Source: Ostreococcus mediterraneus (taxonomy: Eukaryota; Chlorophyta; Mamiellophyceae; Mamiellales; Bathycoccaceae). Taken from it: a stretch of DNA of 64,000 nt. Position numbers and translations under genes: made by a program. The stretch is from NCBI GenBank assembly GCA_012295225.1, contig WMKK01000019.1:124001-188000 (forward strand), in the 5' to 3' direction. Positions 48,323-57,711 of this stretch are shown here, piece after piece. The notes beneath the pieces were generated by a model, which saw only the letters and a list, made by a program, of their open reading frames with translations, was not told where the DNA came from and did no database searches. Position 1 is the stretch's first letter. Each line of letters starts with the position of its first letter.

Positions 48323-51004
48323 ATGGACGTCTCTCGAGACGTACTCGCGCACGAAGAACGCGTGTTACGCACGCCTCACGACGTCGAGGCGTGGCAGGCG
48401 TACTTGGACGCCACGAAACACGCCGTATATCGCAGCGTCGATGGGGACACCGAAGACGATGATGATTGCGATTCTGCCGCGATACGACGACGATGGATGG
48501 TGTACGAACGCGCCGTTCGCGCGTTACCGAACTCGTATAAGATGTGGTACTTTTACTTGCTCGAACGCGTGGAGTATGCGAGAAAGTTTAGGTGCGACGA
48601 CGACGAGCACGCGCGGGCGAGGGCGGCGTTTGAGCGCGCGCTGGTGACGATGCATAAAATGCCCAAGGTTTGGGAACTGTACATTAAATACCTGACGTCT
48701 TTGCGATTGGTGACGACGACGCGACGTACGTGTGATCGTGCGTTGGCGTCGTTGCCGGTGACGCAGCATGAGCGTGTGTGGGTGCTGTATTTAGATTTTA
48801 TACGGGCGGAGGGCGTGCCCGGGGACACGGCGCGGCGGGTGTATCGACGATACCTAAAATTTGAACCCGGCCACGCTGAGGAGTACGTGGAGTTCTTAAA
48901 GAGTCGAGGGTATTGGGGTGAGGTAGCGACGAAGATTGCCGAGTTGGTGAATGATGATTCGTTTCAATCGCTCGCTGGGAAGTCAAAGCATACGATGTGG
49001 TTGGAGCTGTGCGACGTCGTCACCAAGCACCCGGCGGAGGTGCGCGGGTTGGACGTGGATGCGATTTTACGGGGCGGTATACGGACGTTTACGAATGAAG
49101 TTGGGCGATTATGGACTGCACTTGCAGACTTTTACATCCGACGCGGTTTGTTTGAAAAGGCGCGCGATGTGTACGAGGAAGGATTGGAGAGCGTAAACAC
49201 CGTGCGCGACTTTTCGTTGATTTTTGACGCCTACACGCAATTTGAAGAATCCGTGATTAGCGCCAAGATGGAGGCAGGCGATGGCGATGACGATGACAAC
49301 GACGACGACGCAGATGACGATGATGGTATTGACTTTGTGTTGAAGGAATCCGGGGACGACATAGAGCTTCGTTTAGAACGTTTAGAACACCTCATGGAGC
49401 GCCGGCCCGAATTGTTGAGCTCAGTCGTGTTGAGGCAAAATCCACACAACGTGCACGAATGGGAGAAGCGCATTGCGTTATTTGAAGGCAAGCCCATGAA
49501 GCAAATCGTGACGTATACCGAAGCGGTGAAAACCGTCGATGCTGAACTCGCCACAGGGCGCCCGTGTAACTTGTGGACGTCATTTGCCAAGTTTTACGAG
49601 ACGCACGGCGACGTCGCGAGCGCGCGGACGGTGTTTGAAAAGGGCACGCAGGCGACGTTTAAAACCGTCGATGATCTCGCCACGGTGTGGTGCGAGTGGG
49701 CGGAGATGGAACTTAGACACAAGCAGTACAATAACGCGTTGGATATCATGCGTCGAGCAACGACACCGCCGGGTGGCGCGCGCGAAGCGCGTAAAAACAT
49801 CACTCAAGCCGAATACGACGCGATGCCCGTCGCGAATAAGGTGTACAAGTCGATTAAATTGTGGACGTTTTATTGCGATTTGGAAGAATCTCTCGGGTCC
49901 ATGGAGAGCACAAAGAAGGTTTACAACGACATGCTCGAGTTACGTGTGGCGACGCCGCAAATTATATTGAATTACGCGCACTTTTTACAAGAGCACAAGT
50001 TTTTCGAGGATTCGTTTCAAATTTACGAGCGCGGCGTCAATGCGTTCAAGTTTCCGTACTCTCGTGAAATATGGATGTCATATTTGACGCAATTCATCGA
50101 GCGGTTCAAGGGTACAAAATTAGAACGCGCGCGCGATTTGTTTGAGCAAGTGCTCGCCGAGGCACCTAAAAAAGAAGCCAAGGCGTTCTACTTGATGTAC
50201 GCCAAGCTCGAAGAAGAGTACGGGTTGGGCAAGCGCGCGATGGATGTGTACGATCGCGCGGTGGTTGGCGTGCCCGTGGATGAGCGATTATCGGTGTATG
50301 ACATTTACGTCGCGCGAGCGATGGAATTCTTTGGCGTCGCCAAGGTGCGCGCGGTGTTTGAATCCGCCGCGGATGCCACGGATTTACCGAGCGACGTCAC
50401 CAAGACGCTCGTCACGCGTTTCGCCGAATTCGAGCGCAAGCTCGGCGAACTCGAACGTGCGCGCGCATTGTACGTACACGCGTCGCAGTTCAGCAGTCCA
50501 GTCAAAGATCCTGAATTTTGGGCCACGTGGCACGCGTTCGAAGTGCAACACGGAAATGAGGATACGTTTAGAGAAATGTTGCGCATCAAGCGCGCCGTCG
50601 CCGCGGCGTTTGCGGATATGCACTTCAACATGACCGTCGTGGACGTACCCACCGAGCCTGCCGCGGGTGCTACTGGTAAGAATAATGCATCTACAGCGGA
50701 CGACGACGGCATGGATCCCATGGCGCGTCTCGAAGCGGCGCAGCAAGCCATGCCTGGTTTTGTGCGTTCGCATGTCGAAGGCGCGGCGACGACGACGGGC
50801 AAAGCCAATCCGGATGAAATCGACCTGGACGGCATCGGTGGTGGTGCCGATGGTGGTGGTGGTGACGACGCCGAAATCGATTTACTAGGCACCTCCGTGC
50901 CTTCTACAGTCTATGGCGGCGTACAGCAGCACACCAAGCGAGACGCCGAAGACGAGCCGCTCGGCGCTTTAGACCGCTTCAAACGAGCGCGCGGCGGCGA
51001 ATAA
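48323..51004 (+). CDS. SYF1: SYF1/XAB2 pre-mRNA splicing factor
   Basis: An 893-aa HAT-repeat protein of the Prp19-associated (NineTeen) complex. Half-a-TPR repeats run through most of the length: VEAWQAYLDATKH, YKMWYFYLLERVEY, PKVWELYIKYLTS, ERVWVLYLDFIRAEGVPGDTARRVYRRYLKFEP, NLWTSFAKFYETHGDVASARTVFEKG, IILNYAHFLQEHKFFEDSFQIYERGVNAFKFP, EIWMSYLTQFIERF, KAFYLMYAKLEEEYGLGKRAMDVYDRAV. This arrangement and the GVNAFKFP motif identify SYF1 rather than CLF1 or CSTF3. The first in-frame ATG at 48323 precedes the conserved start; upstream codons to 48173 look non-coding. Functionally related to the snRNA cluster at 57-61.6 kb. Confidence 0.93.
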   Translation: MDVSRDVLAHEERVLRTPHDVEAWQAYLDATKHAVYRSVDGDTEDDDDCDSAAIRRRWMVYERAVRALPNSYKMWYFYLLERVEYARKFRCDDDEHARARAAFERALVTMHKMPKVWELYIKYLTSLRLVTTTRRTCDRALASLPVTQHERVWVLYLDFIRAEGVPGDTARRVYRRYLKFEPGHAEEYVEFLKSRGYWGEVATKIAELVNDDSFQSLAGKSKHTMWLELCDVVTKHPAEVRGLDVDAILRGGIRTFTNEVGRLWTALADFYIRRGLFEKARDVYEEGLESVNTVRDFSLIFDAYTQFEESVISAKMEAGDGDDDDNDDDADDDDGIDFVLKESGDDIELRLERLEHLMERRPELLSSVVLRQNPHNVHEWEKRIALFEGKPMKQIVTYTEAVKTVDAELATGRPCNLWTSFAKFYETHGDVASARTVFEKGTQATFKTVDDLATVWCEWAEMELRHKQYNNALDIMRRATTPPGGAREARKNITQAEYDAMPVANKVYKSIKLWTFYCDLEESLGSMESTKKVYNDMLELRVATPQIILNYAHFLQEHKFFEDSFQIYERGVNAFKFPYSREIWMSYLTQFIERFKGTKLERARDLFEQVLAEAPKKEAKAFYLMYAKLEEEYGLGKRAMDVYDRAVVGVPVDERLSVYDIYVARAMEFFGVAKVRAVFESAADATDLPSDVTKTLVTRFAEFERKLGELERARALYVHASQFSSPVKDPEFWATWHAFEVQHGNEDTFREMLRIKRAVAAAFADMHFNMTVVDVPTEPAAGATGKNNASTADDDGMDPMARLEAAQQAMPGFVRSHVEGAATTTGKANPDEIDLDGIGGGADGGGGDDAEIDLLGTSVPSTVYGGVQQHTKRDAEDEPLGALDRFKRARGGE

Positions 51005-51047
51005 AGCACGCATAGAACCAAACGTATCATAACAAAACCCATATAAA

Positions 51048-51662
51048 TTAGAAAATCGTGCATCCACACACCGCCTCGACGAGCATCGTCCCAACAATCC
51101 CAACCATACACGCTCTCCCGTTCAACCGTTCGACGTCGACGTTGAAATTCAACGCCTCCATCGCCAAGAACCCGCTCATGCCCTTCTTCCCATCCAACGA
51201 CCGCGGATCGGCGTTGTACTCTTGCGGATTAAACTCAAACGGCTTCACGCTCGCCCACGCAATCGCCCCGCACACCACCACGGTGCCAAACGCGTGCGCG
51301 AAGACCTGGTCCGCGTACGACAGTTGTTCGGTGACTTCGCGCGAGGCGCCGACGGCGTAGCCCGCCATGGCGCACCTTCCCGCGATGGTTTCGTAGCGCC
51401 AATCGAGCGCGGCGGCGAGCGGCGCCTCCGCGGTGGTGTCCGCGGACCCCGTCGTCGTCGCCGTGGCGGTCTCGGCGTCGTCGGCGGCGCGCGCGACGGT
51501 GCGGCGGCGGCGGATGATTGGATAAGATGAATGATGACGTACGCACGGTGTTGACATCGTCGACGCATTCGTCGCCGTCGCGCGGTGCGTGGACGACGCG
51601 GAGACGGACGCGCGCGCGCGCGCAGTGCTCGTCATCGTCGCCATCGCGTGCGCGGTGGCCAT
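51048..51662 (-). CDS. LHC-superfamily (ELIP/SEP-like) thylakoid protein
   Basis: A 204-aa plastid protein. After a Thr/Ser/Ala-rich transit peptide (about 100 residues) comes a first helix region DWRYETIAGRCAMAGYAVGASREV and a second hydrophobic helix (FAHAFGTVVVCGAIAWASV), then LNFNVDVERLNGRACMVGIVGTMLVEAVCG, where E-x-x-N-G-R-x-x-M-x-G is the chlorophyll-binding helix signature of LHC, ELIP and stress-enhanced proteins. It would act in photoprotection or pigment handling. The open frame reaches 51773 into the neighbouring gene, so the internal ATG at 51662 is chosen. Confidence 0.85.
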   Translation of the reverse strand: MATAHAMATMTSTARARASVSASSTHRATATNASTMSTPCVRHHSSYPIIRRRRTVARAADDAETATATTTGSADTTAEAPLAAALDWRYETIAGRCAMAGYAVGASREVTEQLSYADQVFAHAFGTVVVCGAIAWASVKPFEFNPQEYNADPRSLDGKKGMSGFLAMEALNFNVDVERLNGRACMVGIVGTMLVEAVCGCTIF

Positions 51663-51715
51663 CGCGGCGATCGGCGCGAGTGCGCGTGTCTGTGTGTGTG
51701 GTGTTACAAGGCGCG

Positions 51716-53842
51716 TTACCACGGGTAGACGGCGTCGGGCGCGGATTCTTTGTAAAAGAATCCGCGCGGACATTGATCGACGGCGGCGGCGAGGACGTGC
51801 GAAGGGAGTGCGTTTGGGCGGACGTCGGGGATTTCTCCGTCGTTGGATGCGAGGTCGATGATGAGGACGTCGTGTACGGGGGCGGNGGCGGCGGCGCGCG
51901 CGCCGGCGTTCGCGTCGCCGCTTGAGTCGTTTTGGTCGGCGATGATGGTTTTGAGTCGGTCGACGTCGATGAATGCGACACGCTCTTTTGGGTCGTTGTC
52001 TGTGTTGTGTTCGAGTATGGCGTCGACGGAGATGTGCGTTTGGGTGTCTTCGTGACGTAACGTCGCGTAACGCACGTCGTTGAAAAAATCAATCCATCCC
52101 AACGCGATTCCTGGACACGACATACGTTTTGGTAAGCAACACGTACGCGAGGCGTTGATGCCGCATTTCGTGCTCAACACAAAGTTGTTTTGGCTCCACA
52201 CTCCGAATTTGGCGTCGGATTTGCGTTCAATGTATGGTTCGTCGCACGACACCGCCGGAGTGATGACGCGTCGATTGAGCGACAACCCGAGCTTGATGAG
52301 TCGGTAGGTTTGGAGCTTGATTTTATACAACGCCTCAGCGCTCGTCGCGGCGTCGATTTTCAACCCCTTGACCGCGATGAACGCGTTGGTGTTGGTATTG
52401 GTATTCGTGTCGTCGTCTTCGACGCGATAATCCCACCACCCGAGCGCCTTCATCTCCAACGGCTTATCCGTGCCGCCGACAAAGTGCGTCATGACGACTG
52501 GCATGTCATCCTCGCCAACCCATGCGTTATTCGCCCCTTGCGTCTTTGGCGACCATCCCGCGCCTGTCCATCCGTCTATGACCCAAAACGGCGGCGCCGC
52601 GACGTACTCGTCGTCGTACGACGTCCATCCTTTGAGGCCCGCGAGCTCGCGATAGTACACTTCAGTCACGGTGGCTCGCCGCGCGCCCGGCGGAAGCAAC
52701 CGCTCGTCGACTTCCTTTCGTTCCACAATCCATCGCTTTTCAGCTTCGGATGGAAATTTTGGCACGTGCGATGCGACCCAAGCCTGTCGCTGACTCGGTT
52801 CGACGACGCGCTGGCCTTGTCGAGGATTCACCGCGCGTCCGACGACCGCCGACAGCACGACGTCGTTGAAAATGTGTTGGTCCCACAGCGACTCTTTGGC
52901 GCCCGCGGCGACTTCGCCTCGCCAATCTTTCAACGGCGGGTTCGATTCCAACACCGCGAGCATGCGAGTGATGGTTTCGTTCAATATCCCGCGCGCCACG
53001 CCGTCTGGTTTGGCGTTTTGAATGTACATGAAGCCGACGTTGAGTTGGTCGATTGCTCGCCCTTCCGCTTGGGCGAACAAGGTGTATGATTTCAGCGGCG
53101 CATCAGCGCGTTTAAACACCGGGTACGGATTAAACCTAAACGACACATCCGTATCGATGTACATGACGTTATACCCAACCCCCGAGAGTTTGAACATATA
53201 ATAAAACCTTGACCACCACAGGCGAAACGCGTCGGCGCCGTCCTCGCGCTGTACGCCAAACATCTCCAATCTCGGATGTCCCTTCAAGTACGACGTCCAC
53301 GCGCAATCGATTTCGCCGTGTGATTTTGCCGACATCGCCATTATTCGCAGACACGTGACTTCGGACTCGGTGTAGAGCAAAAAATGCTCAATCCCGACGG
53401 CGCGCGCGCTCGCCACCGCGTTTCGCGCCGTCGTCGACCCGCCGGCGTTGGCGTTGATTAAAATCAACTCCCCCTTATACGACCGCTCGTACGCCGCGCG
53501 TAACACATTATCACCGTCTTCTAAATCCATCCCATTCAACGCCTCGGCGCCGCGCGGAGGGATGATCCCAACCGAGGCGTACCCTTTATCGCCCTCGGCG
53601 CCGTGCCTCGACAATCTCGCGTTCCACCGACGCGTCGCGCTACTCCTACTATTGATGCTACTGATATCCACGTCCGCTCGCTCTCGTCTCCGCGCACCAT
53701 ACGACGACGGTGACGCGAATACTAACTTTCTCCCCGTCGTCTTTAACGTCGACGTCGTCGTCCCACGCGCGCTCACGAGCGTCGCGCTCAGGACACCCAC
53801 GACGATGGCCCACAGCGTCTTCATCGTCATCTGCGTCTGCAT
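51716..53842 (-). CDS. GT77-like nucleotide-sugar glycosyltransferase
   Basis: A 708-aa Golgi-type transferase. The ATG at 53842 gives MQTQMTMKTLWAIVVGVLSATLVSA, a signal anchor. The domain starts at ELILINANAGGSTTARNAVASARAVGIEHFLLYTES and holds the metal-binding DxD in NVMYIDTDVSFRFNPY, preceded by AWTSYLKGHPRLEMFG and followed by NVGFMYIQNAKPDG; this is the nucleotide-diphospho-sugar transferase (DUF271) fold of plant RRA/XEG/RGXT enzymes. Acceptor unknown; a role in cell-surface glycans is inferred. One base is unresolved at 51886 (Ala-rich loop). The C-terminal 300 residues carry cysteines and are not recognised. Confidence 0.83.
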   Translation of the reverse strand: MQTQMTMKTLWAIVVGVLSATLVSARGTTTSTLKTTGRKLVFASPSSYGARRRERADVDISSINSRSSATRRWNARLSRHGAEGDKGYASVGIIPPRGAEALNGMDLEDGDNVLRAAYERSYKGELILINANAGGSTTARNAVASARAVGIEHFLLYTESEVTCLRIMAMSAKSHGEIDCAWTSYLKGHPRLEMFGVQREDGADAFRLWWSRFYYMFKLSGVGYNVMYIDTDVSFRFNPYPVFKRADAPLKSYTLFAQAEGRAIDQLNVGFMYIQNAKPDGVARGILNETITRMLAVLESNPPLKDWRGEVAAGAKESLWDQHIFNDVVLSAVVGRAVNPRQGQRVVEPSQRQAWVASHVPKFPSEAEKRWIVERKEVDERLLPPGARRATVTEVYYRELAGLKGWTSYDDEYVAAPPFWVIDGWTGAGWSPKTQGANNAWVGEDDMPVVMTHFVGGTDKPLEMKALGWWDYRVEDDDTNTNTNTNAFIAVKGLKIDAATSAEALYKIKLQTYRLIKLGLSLNRRVITPAVSCDEPYIERKSDAKFGVWSQNNFVLSTKCGINASRTCCLPKRMSCPGIALGWIDFFNDVRYATLRHEDTQTHISVDAILEHNTDNDPKERVAFIDVDRLKTIIADQNDSSGDANAGARAAAXAPVHDVLIIDLASNDGEIPDVRPNALPSHVLAAAVDQCPRGFFYKESAPDAVYPW

Positions 53843-54191
53843 CGCGCGCGTCGACGTCGACACCGCGTCACCGCCGACGAACGCGACTTAAAACGCGTCG
53901 TCGTCGTCGTCGTCGTCGTCGTCCGCGTCCGCGTCGTCGTCTCGCGTCGTCGTCGTCGTCGTCTCGCGTCGTCGTCGCGGTGCGACCACACGCGTTCGGA
54001 CATTCGGCACACCACACCATACTCTACCCCATATATCCCCATCACACACCACACGGAGTGTCCTCTACAATACATAACACCCTAACCCTCTATGTAAGTC
54101 AACACCACCCCCTCGCGCCGTGGTCTGGGTGCCGACGCCGCGCGACGACGACGACGCGAGACGACGACGCGGACGCGGACGCGAACGGCGC

Positions 54192-54226
<35 letters not shown>

Positions 54227-54237
54227 ACCACCGTCGC
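53843..54237. other. Divergent promoter region with GTC/GAC microsatellites
   Basis: No gene. (GTC)n at about 53899-53961 and (GAC)n at about 54193-54227 on the plus strand; AT-richer sequence at 54006-54095. Confidence 0.5.
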
Positions 54238-55563
54238 ATGGGTGCCCTTGACGCCGCGGCGCGGCGCGGCGACGACGACGACGACGACGACGACGCGCGC
54301 CCCGACGTCATCAAGGTGGGCTACGCGCTCACGGCCAAAAAGGCGAGCCGGATGCTGAGCGACGCGCTCGTGGCGCGGTGTAGGTGCGCATGAGAGCGCG
54401 TGACGCGCGTTCGTACGATGCGCGCGTGCGCGCGCGCGCGCGTGCGCGGTGCGCGTGACGACGAGTGGTGCTTCGCGCGCGCGGGACGGAGGAGGGTCTC
54501 GACGCCTTTGGCGCGGGCGAGACGCGCGCGGACGAATGACTGACGAACGAATCACTCACTCGGCGTGCTGTATGCACGCTTTCGGGTGTTTTGTTTTTTA
54601 TCGCATCGCAGCGCGCGAGGGGTGGAGTTTTATCCGCTTGATCCAGCGATTGATATCGACGCGCAGCGCGGGCATCCGTTTGACGTGATTTTACAAAAAG
54701 TTCCCGGGTCGGATGGGGTCAAGGCGGATTGGGACGAGCGATTGCGTCAATATGCGACGGCACAACCGCTCGCGCGTATCGTTGGTTTGCCTGACCTCGT
54801 CAAGCGCGTGACGAATCGAGGGACGATGTTAGATGTGGTGCACTCGTTGGGCGTGGAGAATGTTTCGGCGCCGAGGCAAGTCGTGTTGACGCCTCGGGAC
54901 GACGCGGAGTCTATTTCGCAAATCATCAGTGATGCGGGTTTAAAGCCACCGTATTTGGCCAAGGCGTTGATTTGTGACGGGAGCGAGCATTCGCATAGCG
55001 TGGCAATCATCCATGATCAAGGTGGGATTGAGGCGTTGCGCCAAGGCCGAGTGTCTGGCATCGAGCTTCCGTGCGTGTTGCAAGAGTACGTCAACCACGG
55101 CGGGTGCTTGTTCAAGGTGTACGTCGTCGGCGAGTCGGTGACGTCGGCGACGCGACGGTCGTTACCAGATTTAGTCGTACACAGTAGTAGCAGTAGTAGT
55201 AATCATGATTACGGCGACGAAGGCGCCGTCGTCGTGCCGCGCGTGTCGCGGTTTACGCAGTCGGCGTCCGACGACGACGAAGACGAAGACGGCGGCGGCG
55301 ACGGTGACGGTAATGAACAGCAGCACGTGCCTCCACCAGACGATGCCGTGTTGCGCGACATCGGCTTGCGGTTGCACGCCAAACTCGGGTTGGATTTGTT
55401 TAATTTCGACTTGATTCGAGACAGGGAGAACCCGTCGGCGTTGTTCATCGTCGACATCAACTATCTCCCGGGCATTTCAAAAATGCCCGGATATTTCGAC
55501 CACTTTACAAATTTTTTAGCCTCTGCTGGCGGGCTTACAAAAAGGGCAGCGCGAGCGGTATGA
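54238..55563 (+). CDS. Inositol-tetrakisphosphate 1-kinase (ITPK)
   Basis: Two exons, 54238-54377 and 54612-55563 (donor CG|GTGTAG, acceptor ATCGCAG, CTGAC branch motif at about 54540), 363 aa in frame; the joint gives ALVARARGVEFYPLD. Conserved features: VIKVGYALTAKKASRML start, HPFDVILQKVPG, RIVGLPDLVKRVTNRGTMLDVV, ATP-grasp strand YLAKALICDGSEHSHSVAIIHD, LQEYVNHGGCLFKVYVVGE, and metal-binding LDLFNFDLIRD ... FIVDINYLPGISKMPGY. ITPKs phosphorylate InsP3/InsP4 toward phytate and, in plants, InsP6 to InsP7. A disordered Ser and acidic loop (about residues 225-265) interrupts the domain. Confidence 0.93.
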
Positions 55564-55699
55564 GCAGTACCATTATACTGCCCTACTAATTCCTAAGTAA
55601 ACAGTAAAAGTAGTAGCAATCCATAGCGGCGGATAGACCACGCCACGTTGTAGCACACTTCTTCATCATCGCCTTCACTCGTTGACCGCGACCACCACC

Positions 55700-56524
55700 A
55701 TGTTCGCCACCGCCGTGACGATGCATGCCACCACCGCGGCGTTCGCGAGTAAGACAACGATGCATGTATCGATGTCGTCATCGCGGCGCTATAGCACCGC
55801 TCGCGCGTCCTCGTCATTCTCTTCGTCAACGTCATCAAACAGCAACGTTGCGGATAACGACGATGATAATGATGCGACGCTCGCGACGCCGTACCCGATC
55901 CTCCCGGACGGCTCCCCGGACAAACTCGCCACGCCAGTGTCGCAACGGCGGGTGTTCGATCAAATGATCACCCTGCGCACGCGATTGAACGAGCGCGTGG
56001 CCAAGACGAATCAGTTTGCCAAGTACCTGGAGCACACGCTCGTGCGCCGGGACGCGCAACTGGTTGACGCGCGACAGGCCCTGCGACGCGCCATGCTGGA
56101 GGCTGAGACGTTAAAAATGCTCGCTCAAGATGCGTTGGTGGCGGCTGAGCGCGGTGATGGTAACGATGAGCGCGCAAAAAAGCGTTTGGATACGCTTCGC
56201 GGCAGGCTGGAGCGCGTGCACAAGACGTTGCGCGAAGACGAGGCGCTCGCCGACGCCGGGTGCTTGCGTAGCATTCCAATCACATGGACTGGCAACGCAT
56301 CGGATGTGCAGTTGATGGGCGATTTCGATCAATGGACCAAAGGCATACAGCTTTCGCCCGAATTTTTTGAGGGAGGTACGAATAACCACTTTAGGTGCGA
56401 CGCGGCGTTGCCGCCGGGCGAGTACCAAGTCAAGTTTCTCGTCGACGGCGAGTGGCGCACCACGGACGATTGGCCGAGCGTGGGCGAGGGATTACAGCGC
56501 AATAATGTATTGGTGATTGTTTAG
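55700..56524 (+). CDS. PTST-like CBM48 protein (starch-related), plastid
   Basis: A 274-aa protein with a transit-peptide-like start, a long helical region (residues about 95-190: RRVFDQMITLRTRLNERVAKTNQFAKYLEHTL and on) and a C-terminal CBM48 glycan-binding module (ITWTGNASDVQLMGDFDQWTKGIQL ... LPPGEYQVKFLVDGEWRTTDDWPSVGEGLQRNNVLVI). The coiled coil followed by CBM48 is the layout of PROTEIN TARGETING TO STARCH, which brings starch synthase to granules. AMPK-beta-like proteins share the CBM but not the leader and coil. The open frame begins with TTG at 55682; the ATG at 55700 is used. Confidence 0.82.
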   Translation: MFATAVTMHATTAAFASKTTMHVSMSSSRRYSTARASSSFSSSTSSNSNVADNDDDNDATLATPYPILPDGSPDKLATPVSQRRVFDQMITLRTRLNERVAKTNQFAKYLEHTLVRRDAQLVDARQALRRAMLEAETLKMLAQDALVAAERGDGNDERAKKRLDTLRGRLERVHKTLREDEALADAGCLRSIPITWTGNASDVQLMGDFDQWTKGIQLSPEFFEGGTNNHFRCDAALPPGEYQVKFLVDGEWRTTDDWPSVGEGLQRNNVLVIV

Positions 56525-56670
56525 TACACTGTACTATACGGTAGTGTACTTGTGCTTGGTTGTGTCTTCTGCGCCGCGACGCCGCGGCGACATTGACATG
56601 GACATTGCTGCGCCGCTTCTACTTTTATTAGTTTATTTCACGTGCGTACACACATGACGGCGAGCCGTGT

Positions 56671-56712
<42 letters not shown>

Positions 56713-56919
56713 CAACAATACGCACATACATCGATTTTGGCTTTTTTAACAAGCTCCATAGTTTTACGCACCCATCCTTTTGTAGTAACTGACACGTCTG
56801 TAATTGTTCATCAACCTGTAGTACCTCCGCTCCCAGCGCTGGGCGCCTCGCCCGTGGTCACATGTGTGTACCGCGGTACACACTCTACATACTGTGAGGG
56901 AGAAACCGCTGTACGTCGT
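56525..56919. other. Intergenic region between PTST-like gene and U2 snRNA
   Basis: No protein gene. Contains an inverted pair TACACTGTA / TACGGTAGTGTA near 56524-56548, the (CA)n microsatellite and a palindromic GTGTACCGCGGTACAC at about 56867-56882, which lies downstream of the U2 3' end and could act in transcription termination or simply be a foldback. Confidence 0.5.
56671..56710. repeat. (CA)n microsatellite
   Basis: About 20 uninterrupted CA dinucleotides. Confidence 0.95.
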
Positions 56920-57095
56920 GAGCAAAGTGCAAGGCTGACGCCATACGTAGTGAGTCAGGCGCAAGCGCCATTAAAAACTCCCAAGCGGATAAAAATTGTC
57001 TTAGTCTTTAGCTCCTCATATTGTGGAGCGAAATAACGGCTAAGTTATATAGAACAGATACTACACTTGATCAGAGCTTAGGCTCTTAAAAAGTT
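56920..57095 (-). ncRNA. U2 spliceosomal snRNA
   Basis: On the minus strand the sequence GATCAAGTGTAGTATCTGTTC (read in two parts, 57072-57052) is the invariant U2 segment; its GTAGTA (57064-57059) pairs with intron branch sites. Upstream is a short stem AGAGC-CTAA-GCTCT (stem I) and downstream stem-loop II (CTCC...GGAG) and an Sm site AATTTTTA (56997-56990). Further downstream GGCGC-TT-GCGCC and CTGAC...GTCAG stems may be loops III and IV. The 5' end is placed at about 57095 from the spacing to the TATA box and upstream element; the 3' end is approximate. About 176 nt, close to the usual 185-200. Stem-loop IV does not match the common U2B'' loop. Confidence 0.9.
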
Positions 57096-57120
57096 ACCCT
57101 CTACAGTATGGGAGCGCGGA

Positions 57121-57170
57121 TATTTATACCCGACCTAGGGTTTACAAAGTGTTTACCACGCTTACGGGTG
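57121..57170 (-). promoter_or_regulatory. U2 snRNA promoter: TATA box and upstream element
   Basis: On the minus strand TATAAATA (57128-57121) lies 26-33 bases before the U2 start, and CACCCGTAAGCGTG (57170-57157) 62-75 bases before it. A telo-box half AAACCCTAGG sits between them at about 57143-57134. The upstream element recurs at U5, U4 and, slightly changed, U1. Confidence 0.85.
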
Positions 57171-57470
57171 CAAGTCAGCAGGGGTCGTCGCGCGCGTCGG
57201 CGCGACGACTCGCGCTCTGTACTCGTTCGAGTACGCTCTGTGTGCATTACATAACACACCTATGCGCGTCTACGTGTCATTGGTGTGCGTGTTTGTTGAT
57301 TTCATCGCGTTTCGTCGCACTGCAGTGGTGCGCATAACTCGGCTGTCACGTGACAGCGCCGCGACGCGTAAAAGTTAACAACGCATGCGTGTAGTGGTTA
57401 AAAAAACCAATAACTTTTGCGTCGACAGCCTTGGGTGAGCGGGCACGAAGCGAAAAATAATAATATGAAT
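57171..57470. other. Intergenic region upstream of U2, left of the pogo element
   Basis: No gene. Contains inverted motifs GTACTCGTTCGAGTAC (57220-57235) and GTCACGTGAC (57345-57354), and an inverted pair TGGTT / AACCA around a poly-A run at 57396-57409. Confidence 0.45.
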
Positions 57471-57472
57471 TA

Positions 57473-57490
57473 CTGTCAGCTACCAAAAAC
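57473..57490 (+). repeat. Left terminal inverted repeat of pogo-like element
   Basis: CTGTCAGCTACCAAAAAC, preceded by TA; telo-box-like AAACCCTAAA follows directly at 57494. Confidence 0.92.
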
Positions 57491-57711
57491 CTCTAAACCC
57501 TAAATAGCGAATTTAATGGGGAATCGACTTTTCTTTCGTCGCCTGAGCGCCGCGACGCCGCGGACGTGGCGTCGCGGCGTCCGTCTGACGTGTCCGGATC
57601 CGCGGCACCCGCGGTTTACGACTCATGCCGGCCCTAGGGTCGTCCAGAGACGCGTGTATGACCGTTGCAAAATTCCCCAAAACTGAGCACGTTTTTTGAA
57701 AACTCATCATC

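Noticed and set aside
56815-56835. Plus-strand CCTGTAGTACCTCC resembling U2 stem-loop IV
   Set aside because: On the strand opposite to the clear U2 5' domain and unaccompanied by any U2 core; taken as chance.
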